From Wujia chipingensis (GTDB taxonomy: Bacteria; Bacillota; Clostridia; Lachnospirales; Lachnospiraceae): a DNA stretch of 64,000 nucleotides. Both the position numbers and the translations under genes were made by a program. Of the stretch, positions 10,262 through 18,706 are shown piece by piece. Position 1 is the stretch's first letter, and each line of letters begins with the position of its first letter. Under the pieces are notes generated by a model. It was not told the DNA's origin. It worked only from the letters and a program-made list of their open reading frames with translations, and did not search any database. The stretch is from positions 2,487,001-2,551,000 of the forward strand of contig NZ_CP060632.1 in the NCBI RefSeq assembly GCF_014337155.1. The letters are read 5' to 3'.

Positions 10262-11281
10262 TTAGAACTGATTCAAAAATCTTGTGTCGTTTTCGTACAA
10301 GAGACGCATATCATCGATCTCGTACTTCAGAAGTGTGATACGCTCCAGTCCGATACCAAATGCGAATCCTGAATACTCTTCCGGATCAATGCCACACATT
10401 TCCAATACGTGTGGATGTACCATACCACAACCAAGAATCTCAATCCAGCCACTGCCCTTACATACACGACAGCCCTTGCCGCCACACTTGAAGCATGTGA
10501 TATCTACCTCTGCAGAAGGCTCTGTAAATGGGAAATGGTGCGGACGGAACTTCGTCTTTGTCTTCTCACCGAAGAATTCCTTCGCGAACTGATCGAGTGT
10601 TCCCTTCAGATCTGCCATTGTGATTCCCTTGTCAACAACCAGTCCCTCAACCTGATGGAAAGATGGTGAATGAGTTGCATCTACTTCGTCAGAACGGAAT
10701 ACACGTCCCGGTGACAGAATACGGATTGGCAGCTTGCCCTGCTCCATGATTCTTGCCTGTACCGGTGATGTCTGCGTACGAAGCAGAATGTCCTTTGTGA
10801 TATAGAATGTATCCTGCTCATCCTTTGCCGGATGGTTTGCAGGGATATTCAAAAGCTCAAAGTTGTATTTGTCATATTCGATTTCCGGTCCAGATACGAT
10901 CTCATATCCCATACCGATAAATACACGCTCCAGATCTTCAAGCGCGATCTGGTTTGGATGTCTGTGTCCGTCGATCTTCTTCACACCCGGAAGTGTAACA
11001 TCGATTGTCTCACGCTTCATCTTCTCTGCACGCATAGCAGAATTGATGGACTTCATCTTCTCCTCGAGCTTTGCCTCGATGTTTGCACGTGTCTCATTTA
11101 CCATCTGTCCAACCTTCGGACGATCCTCCGGAGCCACATCCTTCATACTCTTCAATACCTGGGTTAATTCACCCTTCTTACCAAGGATCGACACCTTGAT
11201 ATCATTCAAGAGGTTGATATCCTGTGCCTCGGCGATCTTGGAAAGTGCCTGTTCTTTGATGCTTTGCAACTTTTCTTTCAT
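10262..11281 (-). CDS. pheS: Phenylalanyl-tRNA synthetase alpha subunit
   Basis: Catalytic alpha subunit, 339 residues. The N-terminal coiled coil binds tRNA; class II core motifs are visible in the middle and C-terminal half (HPNQIALEDLERVFIGMGY, LLRTQTSPVQARIM, SPGRVFRSDEVDATHSPSFHQ, GFAFGIGLERITLLKY). A four-cysteine knuckle (CFKCGGKGCRVCKGSGW) precedes the last motif. First gene after the T-box; its start codon is preceded by a GGAGG-like site and by the structured element at 11347-11487. Confidence 0.98.
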   Translation of the reverse strand: MKEKLQSIKEQALSKIAEAQDINLLNDIKVSILGKKGELTQVLKSMKDVAPEDRPKVGQMVNETRANIEAKLEEKMKSINSAMRAEKMKRETIDVTLPGVKKIDGHRHPNQIALEDLERVFIGMGYEIVSGPEIEYDKYNFELLNIPANHPAKDEQDTFYITKDILLRTQTSPVQARIMEQGKLPIRILSPGRVFRSDEVDATHSPSFHQVEGLVVDKGITMADLKGTLDQFAKEFFGEKTKTKFRPHHFPFTEPSAEVDITCFKCGGKGCRVCKGSGWIEILGCGMVHPHVLEMCGIDPEEYSGFAFGIGLERITLLKYEIDDMRLLYENDTRFLNQF

Positions 11282-11346
11282 TTCCTGTTTTCCTCCATGT
11301 TATACCAATTTCAGATGATTGCAAACCAGAAACACATCATACGAGC

Positions 11347-11487
11347 GATTCATAATTACCATTTCTACGCAGACACGCTCTCGCTCGGTTCATCACGCAG
11401 TGGTACTAAATTCACGACGATAAATCCGTCGTTCATTAAGTACCAGCGTGCTTCAACGGTCTGCTTTAGAATTGGTAATTACGAATC
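11347..11487 (-). repeat. Structured dispersed element, copy 1 (nested inverted repeats)
   Basis: A ~141 bp element with a second copy at 53456-53601. The outer arms (11347-11361 with 11473-11487) are inverted repeats. Inside are GCAGAC/GTCTGC (11369-11374 with 11459-11464), then CACGC..TGGTACT/AGTACCA-GCGTG (11394-11407 with 11439-11450), and an apical ACGACG/CGTCGT (11414-11419 with 11427-11432). Further IR pairs lie outside: TCAGATGATTGCA at 11311-11323 with 11509-11521, and AGAAACACAT at 11328-11337 with 11523-11532. It sits in the pheS leader after the T-box terminator. Family unrecognised; strand given as that of the surrounding transcript. Confidence 0.8.
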
Positions 11488-11544
11488 ACTCAATCCACAT
11501 ATTGGAACTGCAATCATCTGATATGTGTTTCTAACCAGTCATAA

Positions 11545-11866
11545 AAGGCAACAAAAAAACTTCGCCCTTGACTAGGGACGAAGTAATATCCGCGGTACCA
11601 CCCTGATTCGACTATGACAGTCGCTCTCATTGTATGCGTAACGTGCATAACACGACGAATCCTACTTTCCACTGCACCACGACAATGGTATGTTCAAATC
11701 CGCGACTCCAGTGTGAAAATGAGATCTTCCTCTACTGAACAGGGCTTGCAGCCATGACCCCGTCTCTCTGTCAGGTCTTGAAAATCCTTGTTGCACCTTC
11801 AACGTCTTTCTGCTTATTATGTTCCTGCAGGCGCATCATCATTCATTCCGCAAATGCACCTATCAA
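11545..11866 (-). promoter_or_regulatory. T-box riboswitch controlling pheST
   Basis: The minus strand carries the T-box core TGGTACCGCGG (plus 11590-11600), whose UGG binds the uncharged tRNA acceptor end. It is followed by a terminator hairpin (plus 11559-11584) with a seven-T tract (11553-11559). Upstream is a long stem I region with the usual AG-rich conserved boxes; a TTC triplet in CATTTTCACA (about 11715) is the candidate Phe specifier. Uncharged tRNA-Phe should stabilise the antiterminator and turn on pheS-pheT and probably queA. Exact 5' end inferred from the promoter. Confidence 0.95.
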
Positions 11867-11872
11867 AAAAAC

Positions 11873-11900
11873 ATTTTAGCACAATAAACAGTTGTGTCAA
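11873..11900 (-). promoter_or_regulatory. SigA-type promoter of the pheST leader
   Basis: On the minus strand, TTGACA (plus 11895-11900) and TAAAAT (11873-11878) are separated by 16 bases, just upstream of the T-box. The rest of the ~300-base gap to the next gene holds an imperfect inverted repeat (CACCCCCACAAC around 11950 with GTTGTGGCGGTG around 12010) and AT-rich sequence. Confidence 0.75.
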
Positions 11901-12203
11901 CCCCGAAATCAGCAACGGATTCAAGTAAATTATAATTCACCCCTTTACACCCCCACAACAAGTATGATAGCATGCATTTGTTGATAACACGCAACTTGAT
12001 GTTGTGGCGGTGTCAGATTTCATCTGATAACCAGTGATATAGCTCTTATATCACGAAAAATCCCAATTATTTTATTATGTATCGCTTGTTGTATTTGATT
12101 TATGTGGTAAAATATCTTTAATTATAACCTTTGTACTCTCAGGTTCTTTCTATTTTTTCCTCCACCACACATCAAATGCACGGCAGAAAAGGAGGAATTA
12201 CAT

Positions 12204-13205
12204 ATGGGAAAACTTGACGACATGACAAAGGAATTATACGAGAACGACCTCGTCTTTGCCGACACAATGAATGTGCTGTTCTTCGATGGTGAGTCAATGA
12301 TCCGCGCACAGGATTTATCGCCGCTTGATCCAACGGAAGAACACACAATCTTCGATGATGATTTTGTGAGCATAACCGAAAGTGAAGAAAAAACGGACAA
12401 AACGCAAAGAAAAGCAGAAGCATTCAGCAATCAGAAATACCGTGATGTCCTACGTATGCTTCAAACACAAAACGGGAAATTGGAAGTGCGCATCATTGTA
12501 GGCGCAGAAATCCAATCGCATATACATTATGCAATGCCGATTCGGAACTTTGAATACGATGCTCTTAATTTGTCCAGGCAATTATCTGCCAGGCAAAAAT
12601 ACAACCGGGAGAATCACCTGCTCAAATCAAGAAATGAGTTTCTGTCAGGGATAAAAAAGGGCGAAACATTTACCCCCGTTCTCACAGTCGTTGTATACTT
12701 AGGAAAAGGAACTTGGGATGCCCCTAAAACACTTCACGAAATGTTTAATCTGGATGGAGTACCTGAAACACTACTTGCATATGTGCCGGACTACCGCACA
12801 GCAATTCTTCAACCAGAAAGCGTTACAAGCAAGCAGCTTGCGCGTATGAAATCGCCACTCCGGCATATACTTGGGGTAATCAAGGCATCGACAAACTGGC
12901 AGGATATGAACAACTATGTAAATCAAAATAAAAACGACCTGTCGCATCTGGATTCACTGACGGCAGGCATTATAAGTGAGGCGTGTAACATGAATATACC
13001 AAAACAGGAATTGGAAAAGGAGGATGTAAATATGTGTGAGGCACTGGTACAATTAAAAGAAATTGGCAGACAGGAGGGACTGTCTGAGGGCAAAATCGAA
13101 GGCAAAGTTCTTGCTTATCTTGAAGTTGGTAAATCCGATGATTGGATCATCGATCATCTCCAGATTACACAGGAGAAATTAGACGAGATTTTGAATAATC
13201 AATAA
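12204..13205 (+). CDS. Rpn-type PD-(D/E)XK nuclease / putative transposase family protein
   Basis: A 333-residue protein resembling the Rpn family (recombination-promoting nuclease, often annotated as transposase) as seen in Lachnospiraceae. Family-like signs: VRIIVGAEIQSHIHYAMPIRNFEYDAL (a GxEIQ-type acidic site followed by the MPxRxxxYD stretch), TPVLTVVVYLGKGTWDAPKTLHEMF, and a Gln/Glu-rich C-terminal helix. A good AGGAGG site precedes the ATG. No terminal repeats or second ORF flank it, so nothing suggests a complete mobile element. In E. coli, members promote RecA-independent recombination and have DNase activity; activity here is inferred. Confidence 0.7.
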   Translation: MGKLDDMTKELYENDLVFADTMNVLFFDGESMIRAQDLSPLDPTEEHTIFDDDFVSITESEEKTDKTQRKAEAFSNQKYRDVLRMLQTQNGKLEVRIIVGAEIQSHIHYAMPIRNFEYDALNLSRQLSARQKYNRENHLLKSRNEFLSGIKKGETFTPVLTVVVYLGKGTWDAPKTLHEMFNLDGVPETLLAYVPDYRTAILQPESVTSKQLARMKSPLRHILGVIKASTNWQDMNNYVNQNKNDLSHLDSLTAGIISEACNMNIPKQELEKEDVNMCEALVQLKEIGRQEGLSEGKIEGKVLAYLEVGKSDDWIIDHLQITQEKLDEILNNQ

Positions 13206-13261
13206 TTATCCTAAATCAACAAATACTTTTCTTAGTTTCAAAACGTCATACAAAGAAAGAA

Positions 13262-13308
13262 CGGAAGGTGTACTTCGATAATGAAGTACACCTTCCACAT
13301 TTTTTATT
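13262..13308 (+). terminator. Intrinsic terminator of the Rpn-type gene
   Basis: A 14-base perfect stem (GGAAGGTGTACTTC with GAAGTACACCTTCC) with a short loop is followed by a T-rich tract. Confidence 0.85.
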
Positions 13309-13325
13309 CTTCAATTATATGATTA

Positions 13326-15374
13326 TTACTTCTTGATATAAGCCTTTGTATTCACAGACTGAATATTTTTATAGTTGTTCGCTGGTGCTGTGCCACCCTT
13401 CGGTACAAGCACGATCTGGATTCCCTCCAGACGCTTCGCAAATCCGGCAGTTCCGGCTTCTTCTCCGTTCTTCGCCCAGCCAAGCCAGCCGTAAGACTGC
13501 GCATGCACACGATAATATACATCAAAGCGATTTGCCATCTCGCCGTAAAGCTTGATCTGGATTGCTTCCAGTCGCTTTGCTTCTCCGCTTGTTCCACTCA
13601 TCGCGCCATCTTTTTTCCATTCCTTCTCCCAGCCATAAGTCTGGACGTGGGTACGATACTGGATTCCACCTGCATACGCTGCATTGGAAAGCTTGATGTT
13701 GATTCCTTCGAGTCTCTTTGCCTTGCCGGATGTTCCACTCATCGTACCATTCAATACCCAGTTTTGCCAGCCGAAGCTCTGTACATGTGTCTTGTACATA
13801 ATATTTGTGCTGTCGGTTGATCCCGGAATTGTGATTGCGCCGTTTGTCTTTGCTATATATGCACGGGAATCATGCACACCCTTCGATGCATTCACCCTCG
13901 CATAATCAAGTCCCGGTGCCTTTTCATTCTTCTTTACAACTACAATCTGAATTCCTTCGAGCCGTTTTGCATAACCGGCTGTTCCAGATGGCTCACCATT
14001 CTTCGCCCAGCCAAGCCAGCCGTAAGACTGTGCATGCACACGATAATATACATCGTACTTGTCCTTATCTGCACCGGTCAACTGAATCTTGATTGCTTCG
14101 AGACGCTTTGCCTCACCGGTTGTTCCGTTCATCTCCCCATTTGCGGACCATGGAAGCCAGCCGTATGTCTGGCAGTGCGTAGAATACTGGATGCCGAGAT
14201 TTGCATTTCCGCTCACGGAGATCTCGATTCCTTCAAGTCTCTTTGCCTTGCCGCTTGTACCACTCATAGTACCATTTGTCACAGGCGCCTGCCAGCCGAA
14301 GGACTGAACATGGGTGCGGTAGGAGGTAGTAATTTTCCCTTGGACATCTTCAAATGTGTAACCATATTTCTTTGCGTAAGTTTCTGCACAGGAACCTGTA
14401 TAACCACGGATGATTTTTAAGTTGTAGCAATAGCTAAATGCATCATCTGCTATTTCTTTTACAGCATCCGGGATAGTAATACTTGTTAATTTTGTACATT
14501 CATGAAATGCACCATCCCCTATTTTTGTCACGCTATTCGGTATCATTGTATTTTTACAGCCATAAATCAACGTATTCGTTGCTTTTTCTATAATTGCATT
14601 ACAACCTTCCCGGCTGTCATATATTGTATTTCCATCCGCAACTTTTATGCTTTTCAATCCGCGACAGCTTTCAAATGTAGATTTTCCAATTGTCGTTACT
14701 CCATCTGGTATAACAATGTTTTCTAACAAAACGCACTCATAGAATGCCGCATCACCGATTGTTACCACACTGTCTGGTATTGTGACACTGGTCAGTGCAA
14801 AACATGACGAAAATAAGCCATCTTCTATCGTTGTTACGCCTTCCGGAATCTTAACACTTTTCAGACTTGTTATGGCAAATGCGCCTTCTCCAATCTCTTT
14901 TACGCTGTCAGGAATTACAATATTTTTCAAAAGTCTGCTATCAGCAAACGCTCTCTTTCCTATTTTTGTAACACTTTTCGGAATTACAACTGTTTCTATA
15001 GTCCAATTACTTTGGAACGCATTCTCCCCAATCTCTGTACACCTACCCGGAATTACAACCTCAGTACTTGTACCAATATACTTTGTAATCCTCGTTCCAT
15101 TCCACTCAAAATCTGCTTCACTCGTCTCGGCACCAGTTGCCACGACTTCTTCTGCCTGCTCCAGCGAAGTTTCTTCCGCTACTCCGCTTCCCGCATCCGT
15201 TGCTGTCGCATCCTCACTGCTGGTTTCCACCGTTTCACTTTCTGTCGCTCCCTCTGCTACAACTTCGGCTGTCGGTTCTGCCGCAGACACGGTTCCTGCC
15301 GGCACGTTGACAAGCAGACTCACGCCCATACATGCGGCGAGCGCGAAGTTGGCAAATCTTTTTGTTCTTCTCAT
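13326..15374 (-). CDS. Secreted leucine-rich repeat (BspA-type) and ChW-repeat surface protein
   Basis: About 682 residues from the ATG at 15374, preceded by an AGAGAGG site. A signal peptide (MRRTKRFANFALAACMG, cleavage near VSAAEP) leads into a Thr/Glu/Ala-rich linker. Then come about eight BspA-like LRR_5 repeats of the form IPDSVxxIGxxAFxxCxxL (residues ~100-330). The C-terminal half holds six ChW repeats in two groups of three (H.QSFGW ... NGxxSGTxGxAKRLEGI), the clostridial hydrophobic-with-conserved-Trp module. Both modules are linked in the family to adhesion, protein or glycan binding. No sortase motif is seen. Probably an extracellular adhesin or binding protein; the ligand is unknown. 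Confidence 0.9.
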   Translation of the reverse strand: MRRTKRFANFALAACMGVSLLVNVPAGTVSAAEPTAEVVAEGATESETVETSSEDATATDAGSGVAEETSLEQAEEVVATGAETSEADFEWNGTRITKYIGTSTEVVIPGRCTEIGENAFQSNWTIETVVIPKSVTKIGKRAFADSRLLKNIVIPDSVKEIGEGAFAITSLKSVKIPEGVTTIEDGLFSSCFALTSVTIPDSVVTIGDAAFYECVLLENIVIPDGVTTIGKSTFESCRGLKSIKVADGNTIYDSREGCNAIIEKATNTLIYGCKNTMIPNSVTKIGDGAFHECTKLTSITIPDAVKEIADDAFSYCYNLKIIRGYTGSCAETYAKKYGYTFEDVQGKITTSYRTHVQSFGWQAPVTNGTMSGTSGKAKRLEGIEISVSGNANLGIQYSTHCQTYGWLPWSANGEMNGTTGEAKRLEAIKIQLTGADKDKYDVYYRVHAQSYGWLGWAKNGEPSGTAGYAKRLEGIQIVVVKKNEKAPGLDYARVNASKGVHDSRAYIAKTNGAITIPGSTDSTNIMYKTHVQSFGWQNWVLNGTMSGTSGKAKRLEGINIKLSNAAYAGGIQYRTHVQTYGWEKEWKKDGAMSGTSGEAKRLEAIQIKLYGEMANRFDVYYRVHAQSYGWLGWAKNGEEAGTAGFAKRLEGIQIVLVPKGGTAPANNYKNIQSVNTKAYIKK

Positions 15375-15881
15375 CCCTTGTCCTCTCTTTCCGTGTAAAT
15401 CATACACTTATTTTTTCTTCTTTCCGATTTTCGTCACAGAGTCATCACTTTTCGAATATTTACCACATACAAATCTGCTTTTTGCATTCCTGTTACGTTA
15501 CAACAGTCCCCATTTTTGCGCACGAAAAAAAGCCACGCATCTCTGCCCGACTACTTTCATGTTCTTTATATAGTTATATCGATTCTGTGAGTTCTCCGAA
15601 CTGGAAATGAATTTGCGAGATTCGAATTTCTCTATCTCTGCTTCAACAATTTTCCTGCTGAGCAGTACCCCCCCCGATGAACAAACGTTCTATTTTGAGG
15701 TTCGGGATCATGCAGGATACCGCATTTACACGTATTTCTTTGTTAGCTTTTATACGATACATTCCCTGCACTCCTTCTTGAAAATTTCAAACTCTTAATA
15801 ATTTTACAGCAATACACAGCTACATGCAATAGGTAAATAATAATTTACCTATTGCACAAATTTCATTTGTTTTACATCCCA
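15375..15881. other. 507-base intergenic region with an isolated LexA-box-like site
   Basis: No convincing gene on either strand. The only specific signal is GAACAAACGTTC at 15677-15688, which fits the Gram-positive LexA core GAAC-R-N-R-Y-GTTY. Homopolymer stretches (a run of C near 15668) and AT-rich stretches surround it. A 23-codon plus-strand frame starts at 15709 after a weak site; it is not supported further. Confidence 0.5.
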
Positions 15882-16379
15882 TTACTTCCCTAACAACATC
15901 ACGAAAAGTCCTACCGGCAGGGCGATCACCGCCTGCGTAAACATTCCGATCACCGCATATTTGATATGATGCCAGTAATCGTGATAAGCATCGACCATAT
16001 CCTCGGTTCCCGGAATTACCATTTTCTTGCTATGGCAAAACCAGAGGCAGTCCACAACCAGTGCATCAAACCACATTTCTGCCACCCACATGAGATAACC
16101 GTGCAGCCAGCCTGTGAAAAACGTGCGTGCTCCTCCGATATAATACGCCAATACCGTCTGCAAAACTATGTATCCGATAAAAAATCCAATCTTACCGATC
16201 GTTGCCTTTTTCATCAACTTGCCAGAGCTTTCCTCGATCAGTCCAAGCTCTCTGCATCGATTCTGTATTGCTTTTGGATACTCTTGTATCAATCCAAGTC
16301 TTCCTTTTTTTGCCATATTGATTCCGCAGATCGTAAATACCACGACATTAAAAATAATGATTTCCAAAACTATATTCAT
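15882..16379 (-). CDS. Unknown polytopic membrane protein
   Basis: About 165 residues from ATG 16379; GGAGG lies 9 bases upstream of this codon but directly abuts the longer-ORF ATG. Hydrophobic segments: residues 3-22 (N-terminal anchor), about 67-85, 92-110, and a C-terminal one (AVIGMFTQAVIALPVGLFVMLL). Between them are conserved-looking aromatic and acidic positions (WLHGYLMWVAEMWFDALVVD; DAYHDYWHH). I do not recognise the family. It ends a two-gene minus-strand unit with the next gene (gap 27 bases). Confidence 0.7.
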   Translation of the reverse strand: MNIVLEIIIFNVVVFTICGINMAKKGRLGLIQEYPKAIQNRCRELGLIEESSGKLMKKATIGKIGFFIGYIVLQTVLAYYIGGARTFFTGWLHGYLMWVAEMWFDALVVDCLWFCHSKKMVIPGTEDMVDAYHDYWHHIKYAVIGMFTQAVIALPVGLFVMLLGK

Positions 16380-16406
16380 GCGTTCCATCCTCCATCATCT
16401 ACATCA

Positions 16407-17321
16407 TTATCCCCGAATCGCATCCACGCACGCGTCAATCAACTCTTCTTCTCTAAAATCAATTTCATAAAACAAATCCGTCTCCGGTTCTGACAAGGTC
16501 AGCCGGTACAATTCTCTACCACCCCTTTCCTCCACCCGATTCTTGGACAGATACCGCACATCATCGAGGCGGATTACGTCCGTATGGAACCAATATGTTG
16601 CAACCAGAAAATTATCTGTCACATAGATTCCATGATAATGAAAATATAATTTATCGCGTAATTCTGTATTGAGCTGTTCGATCACAGCACTTCTACGCCC
16701 ATAGGCACGCAGCTTCTTTGCCTGCGGATTCTTGTATGGCCGCATCCACAACCGGACAACATATGCCAGCACAAAGACATACAGCATCGACAACGCCGCA
16801 ACAATAATATACGCAATCCCCGTATACACATATGGGAAATCCGGTTCACTGATGACATAAGAATCATAGAATCCATCTAAAATGTTCATCGGAACCTCTC
16901 CATTTTTTGACAATCCGGCTATGATATGATCTGTAACTACCTCGTCCTTTACGATACGTCCCTTCACTGTCCGCTTATCAATACTGTTTTGTGGCTGTTT
17001 TGTTTTAATAAGCAGAAACACCATATGATCATCTTCAAAGCAATAATAATAGGCACCCTTGATTTTGTTTTCCACCAGATAATTATATCCCGTGTAATAC
17101 AGATTCTCCGCATTGTACCGGACACTTGTAGTGCCATCTGAATATAGCTGCGCAATCTGATCCTCAATCGGCTCAATCTTCGTAAGCTCATAACATTGCA
17201 CCACATGGAACAGCGAATAACGCACCCCCACAAAAATGAGTACAAGCAATAAGACCATGATAGGGAGCATCATCGCCAATGTATTTTTTATCATTATGAT
17301 TTCAAACTTCTTGTGCTTCAT
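16407..17321 (-). CDS. Unknown two-TM membrane protein
   Basis: About 304 residues from ATG 17321 (a longer in-frame start at 17381 lacks a better site). A membrane segment near residues 13-35 is followed by a ~140-residue, probably extracytoplasmic part (rich in Tyr, YNAENLYYTGYNYLVENK). A second membrane segment (YIIVAALSMLYVFVLAYVVRLW) leads to a C-terminal cytoplasmic ~110 residues with charged sequence. Family not recognised. Divergent from the high-cysteine gene and upstream of the small membrane protein. Confidence 0.65.
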   Translation of the reverse strand: MKHKKFEIIMIKNTLAMMLPIMVLLLVLIFVGVRYSLFHVVQCYELTKIEPIEDQIAQLYSDGTTSVRYNAENLYYTGYNYLVENKIKGAYYYCFEDDHMVFLLIKTKQPQNSIDKRTVKGRIVKDEVVTDHIIAGLSKNGEVPMNILDGFYDSYVISEPDFPYVYTGIAYIIVAALSMLYVFVLAYVVRLWMRPYKNPQAKKLRAYGRRSAVIEQLNTELRDKLYFHYHGIYVTDNFLVATYWFHTDVIRLDDVRYLSKNRVEERGGRELYRLTLSEPETDLFYEIDFREEELIDACVDAIRG

Positions 17322-17447
17322 CGAATCCTGTCGCCTTTTGTCAATTTTCTCTATCTTAACATTTAACGAACTTCCATTCAACTTTTTTTAACACTTCGCA
17401 GGCAGGCGCATAGTATAAACCATAAGAATTTTTAGCGGAGGCATCTC

Positions 17448-17690
17448 ATGAGCGATTTGTCAGCTACACAGTGCGGTTGCGGCTGTGGAAATGGTTTTAA
17501 CATCGGAAATGGCAGCAACTGTTCCTGCATCTGGATTATCATCCTGTTGTTATTGTGCGGTGGCTGTGGCGGCGGAGGATTCTGCGGTGGAAACGGTTGC
17601 GGTTGCGACAATGACTGTATCTGGATCATCCTGATTCTCCTCTTCTGCTGCGGAAATAACAATGGCGGCGGTTGCGGCTGCGGTTGTTAA
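17448..17690 (+). CDS. High-cysteine HCB13-type small protein
   Basis: An 80-residue protein made of two similar halves. Each has a Cys/Gly-rich stretch followed by a short very hydrophobic block (CIWIIILLLLCGGCGGG and CIWIILILLFCCG), with a GCGCGC end. It matches in style the clostridial proteins annotated as chorion class high-cysteine HCB protein 13, some of which are thought to belong to spore outer layers; that role is only inferred here. GGAGG lies 7 bases before the ATG. First of three short plus-strand genes flanked by minus-strand neighbours. Confidence 0.8.
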   Translation: MSDLSATQCGCGCGNGFNIGNGSNCSCIWIIILLLLCGGCGGGGFCGGNGCGCDNDCIWIILILLFCCGNNNGGGCGCGC

Positions 17691-17707
17691 TAGAGGAATT
17701 CTTCGGG

Positions 17708-17742
17708 ACTCCCTTGCAAGTTCACTTGTAAGGGAGTTTTTG
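17708..17742 (+). terminator. Intrinsic terminator of the high-cysteine gene
   Basis: ACTCCCTTGCAAGT pairs with ACTTGTAAGGGAGT (one mismatch) and is followed by TTTTTG. Confidence 0.8.
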
Positions 17743-17840
17743 TTATCTGTTGTATGACAGCGGTTGCATCCTCTTCCTCCGGCTCATATTTTTACAGAGT
17801 CGCACATATATTAGACTAACAAGATTTCAGAGCATCCGCC

Positions 17841-18362
17841 ATGCTGCATAATCATCCGCTCGATCAACTGATCCATGACGACTCCCTGTTTTTCTTGGAA
17901 GCCATGATTCCTTTTGTGGACTATGCCTACAAAAAACCGTTGATCCTCTTAATCAAATATCAGGAAATCCGCGCCCTGATGCAATGCTTCGACCACCCGG
18001 ACTATGTTGCCTCCTGCGGGTTCGACTGTCACCCGGAAAGTTCCGAAGAAATGATGGAATGCATGTGCCGTTTCCTGCCGGGCGATTTTGCAGGCAATAT
18101 CAAGAACATGCAGCAGATGCTCAAAATGATGCAGGTCATGCAGGCGATGAATGATTCTGGATCACAGGGGTCGCCACCAAATAATAATTGTGGAAATCCC
18201 TGTGATTTCCCGCCACAACCGGGCTGCGGTGCACCACCTCCGCCACCCGACTATGCGCCGCGGCAGGACATTGGTAGAAATCCAGATCATAATTGCAACA
18301 ACCAGTCAGGCAGGCACAAGGATCTTTATTCCAGCGTCATGGATATCCTGAATTCCCAATAA
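17841..18362 (+). CDS. Unknown cytosolic protein with Pro/Asn/Cys-rich tail
   Basis: A 173-residue protein of unrecognised family. Residues 1-75 look like a folded helical domain (MLHNHPLDQLIHDDSLFFLE, CGFDCHPESSEEMMECMC). There follows a Met/Gln-rich helix (MQQMLKMMQVMQAMN), then a disordered tail with Pro, Asn and scattered Cys (NNNCGNPCDFPPQPGC), ending in SSVMDILNSQ. No good ribosome site is visible before ATG 17841. It precedes an 84-residue gene by 16 bases; the pair probably forms a unit. Its low-complexity Cys/Pro tail would fit a coat or structural protein, but this is speculation. Confidence 0.65.
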   Translation: MLHNHPLDQLIHDDSLFFLEAMIPFVDYAYKKPLILLIKYQEIRALMQCFDHPDYVASCGFDCHPESSEEMMECMCRFLPGDFAGNIKNMQQMLKMMQVMQAMNDSGSQGSPPNNNCGNPCDFPPQPGCGAPPPPPDYAPRQDIGRNPDHNCNNQSGRHKDLYSSVMDILNSQ

Positions 18363-18378
18363 ATAGAAAGGTTCTCCT

Positions 18379-18633
18379 ATGTTTGAACAAAACCCGAAAC
18401 TTCGAAACATCCATCCAACCAAATTACGAATTATCAACGAAATCAAGGAGCAGAGCAAATACCAGTCCGCCGAGGAGCTGCTGCCGCAGATCCTGCAGAT
18501 CAATCAGGAATTAAAACGCCGGAACTTAAGTTTCACGAAAGAAGAATCCGCGTTGCTTCTCGAAGCGATGGAAGAAAGCATGTCTCCGGCGGAGCGTCAG
18601 AAATTCCAGATGATCAAATCTTTTTTCCTGTAA
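18379..18633 (+). CDS. Unknown small helical protein
   Basis: 84 residues, predicted all-helical and charged, with a regular pattern (IINEIKEQSKYQSAEELLPQILQINQELKRRNL) followed by SFTKEESALLLEAMEESMSPAERQKFQMIKS. No Cys and no signal peptide. AAAGG precedes the ATG. It is the third gene of the plus-strand trio and is followed by a strong terminator. Family not recognised. Confidence 0.7.
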   Translation: MFEQNPKLRNIHPTKLRIINEIKEQSKYQSAEELLPQILQINQELKRRNLSFTKEESALLLEAMEESMSPAERQKFQMIKSFFL

Positions 18634-18634
18634 C

Positions 18635-18685
18635 AAAAAACGGCTGCCTGACACGGTACAAAAACAATGTCAGGCAACCGTTTTC
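18635..18685. terminator. Bidirectional intrinsic terminator
   Basis: AAAACGG-CTGCCTGACAC pairs with GTCAGGCAACCGTTTT around a ~15-base loop, between convergent genes. Confidence 0.85.
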
Positions 18686-18706
18686 TTTCTATTTCTTCAG
18701 CAAATA

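Noticed and set aside
11354..11487. Coding frame through the repeated element (ADTLSLGSSRSGTKF)
   Set aside because: The same frame appears in copy 2 only because the DNA is repeated; base changes follow stem pairing, not codons, and there is no ribosome site.
12204..13205. Complete insertion sequence around the Rpn-type gene
   Set aside because: No terminal inverted repeats or target duplication seen; own promoter region and terminator look like a chromosomal gene.
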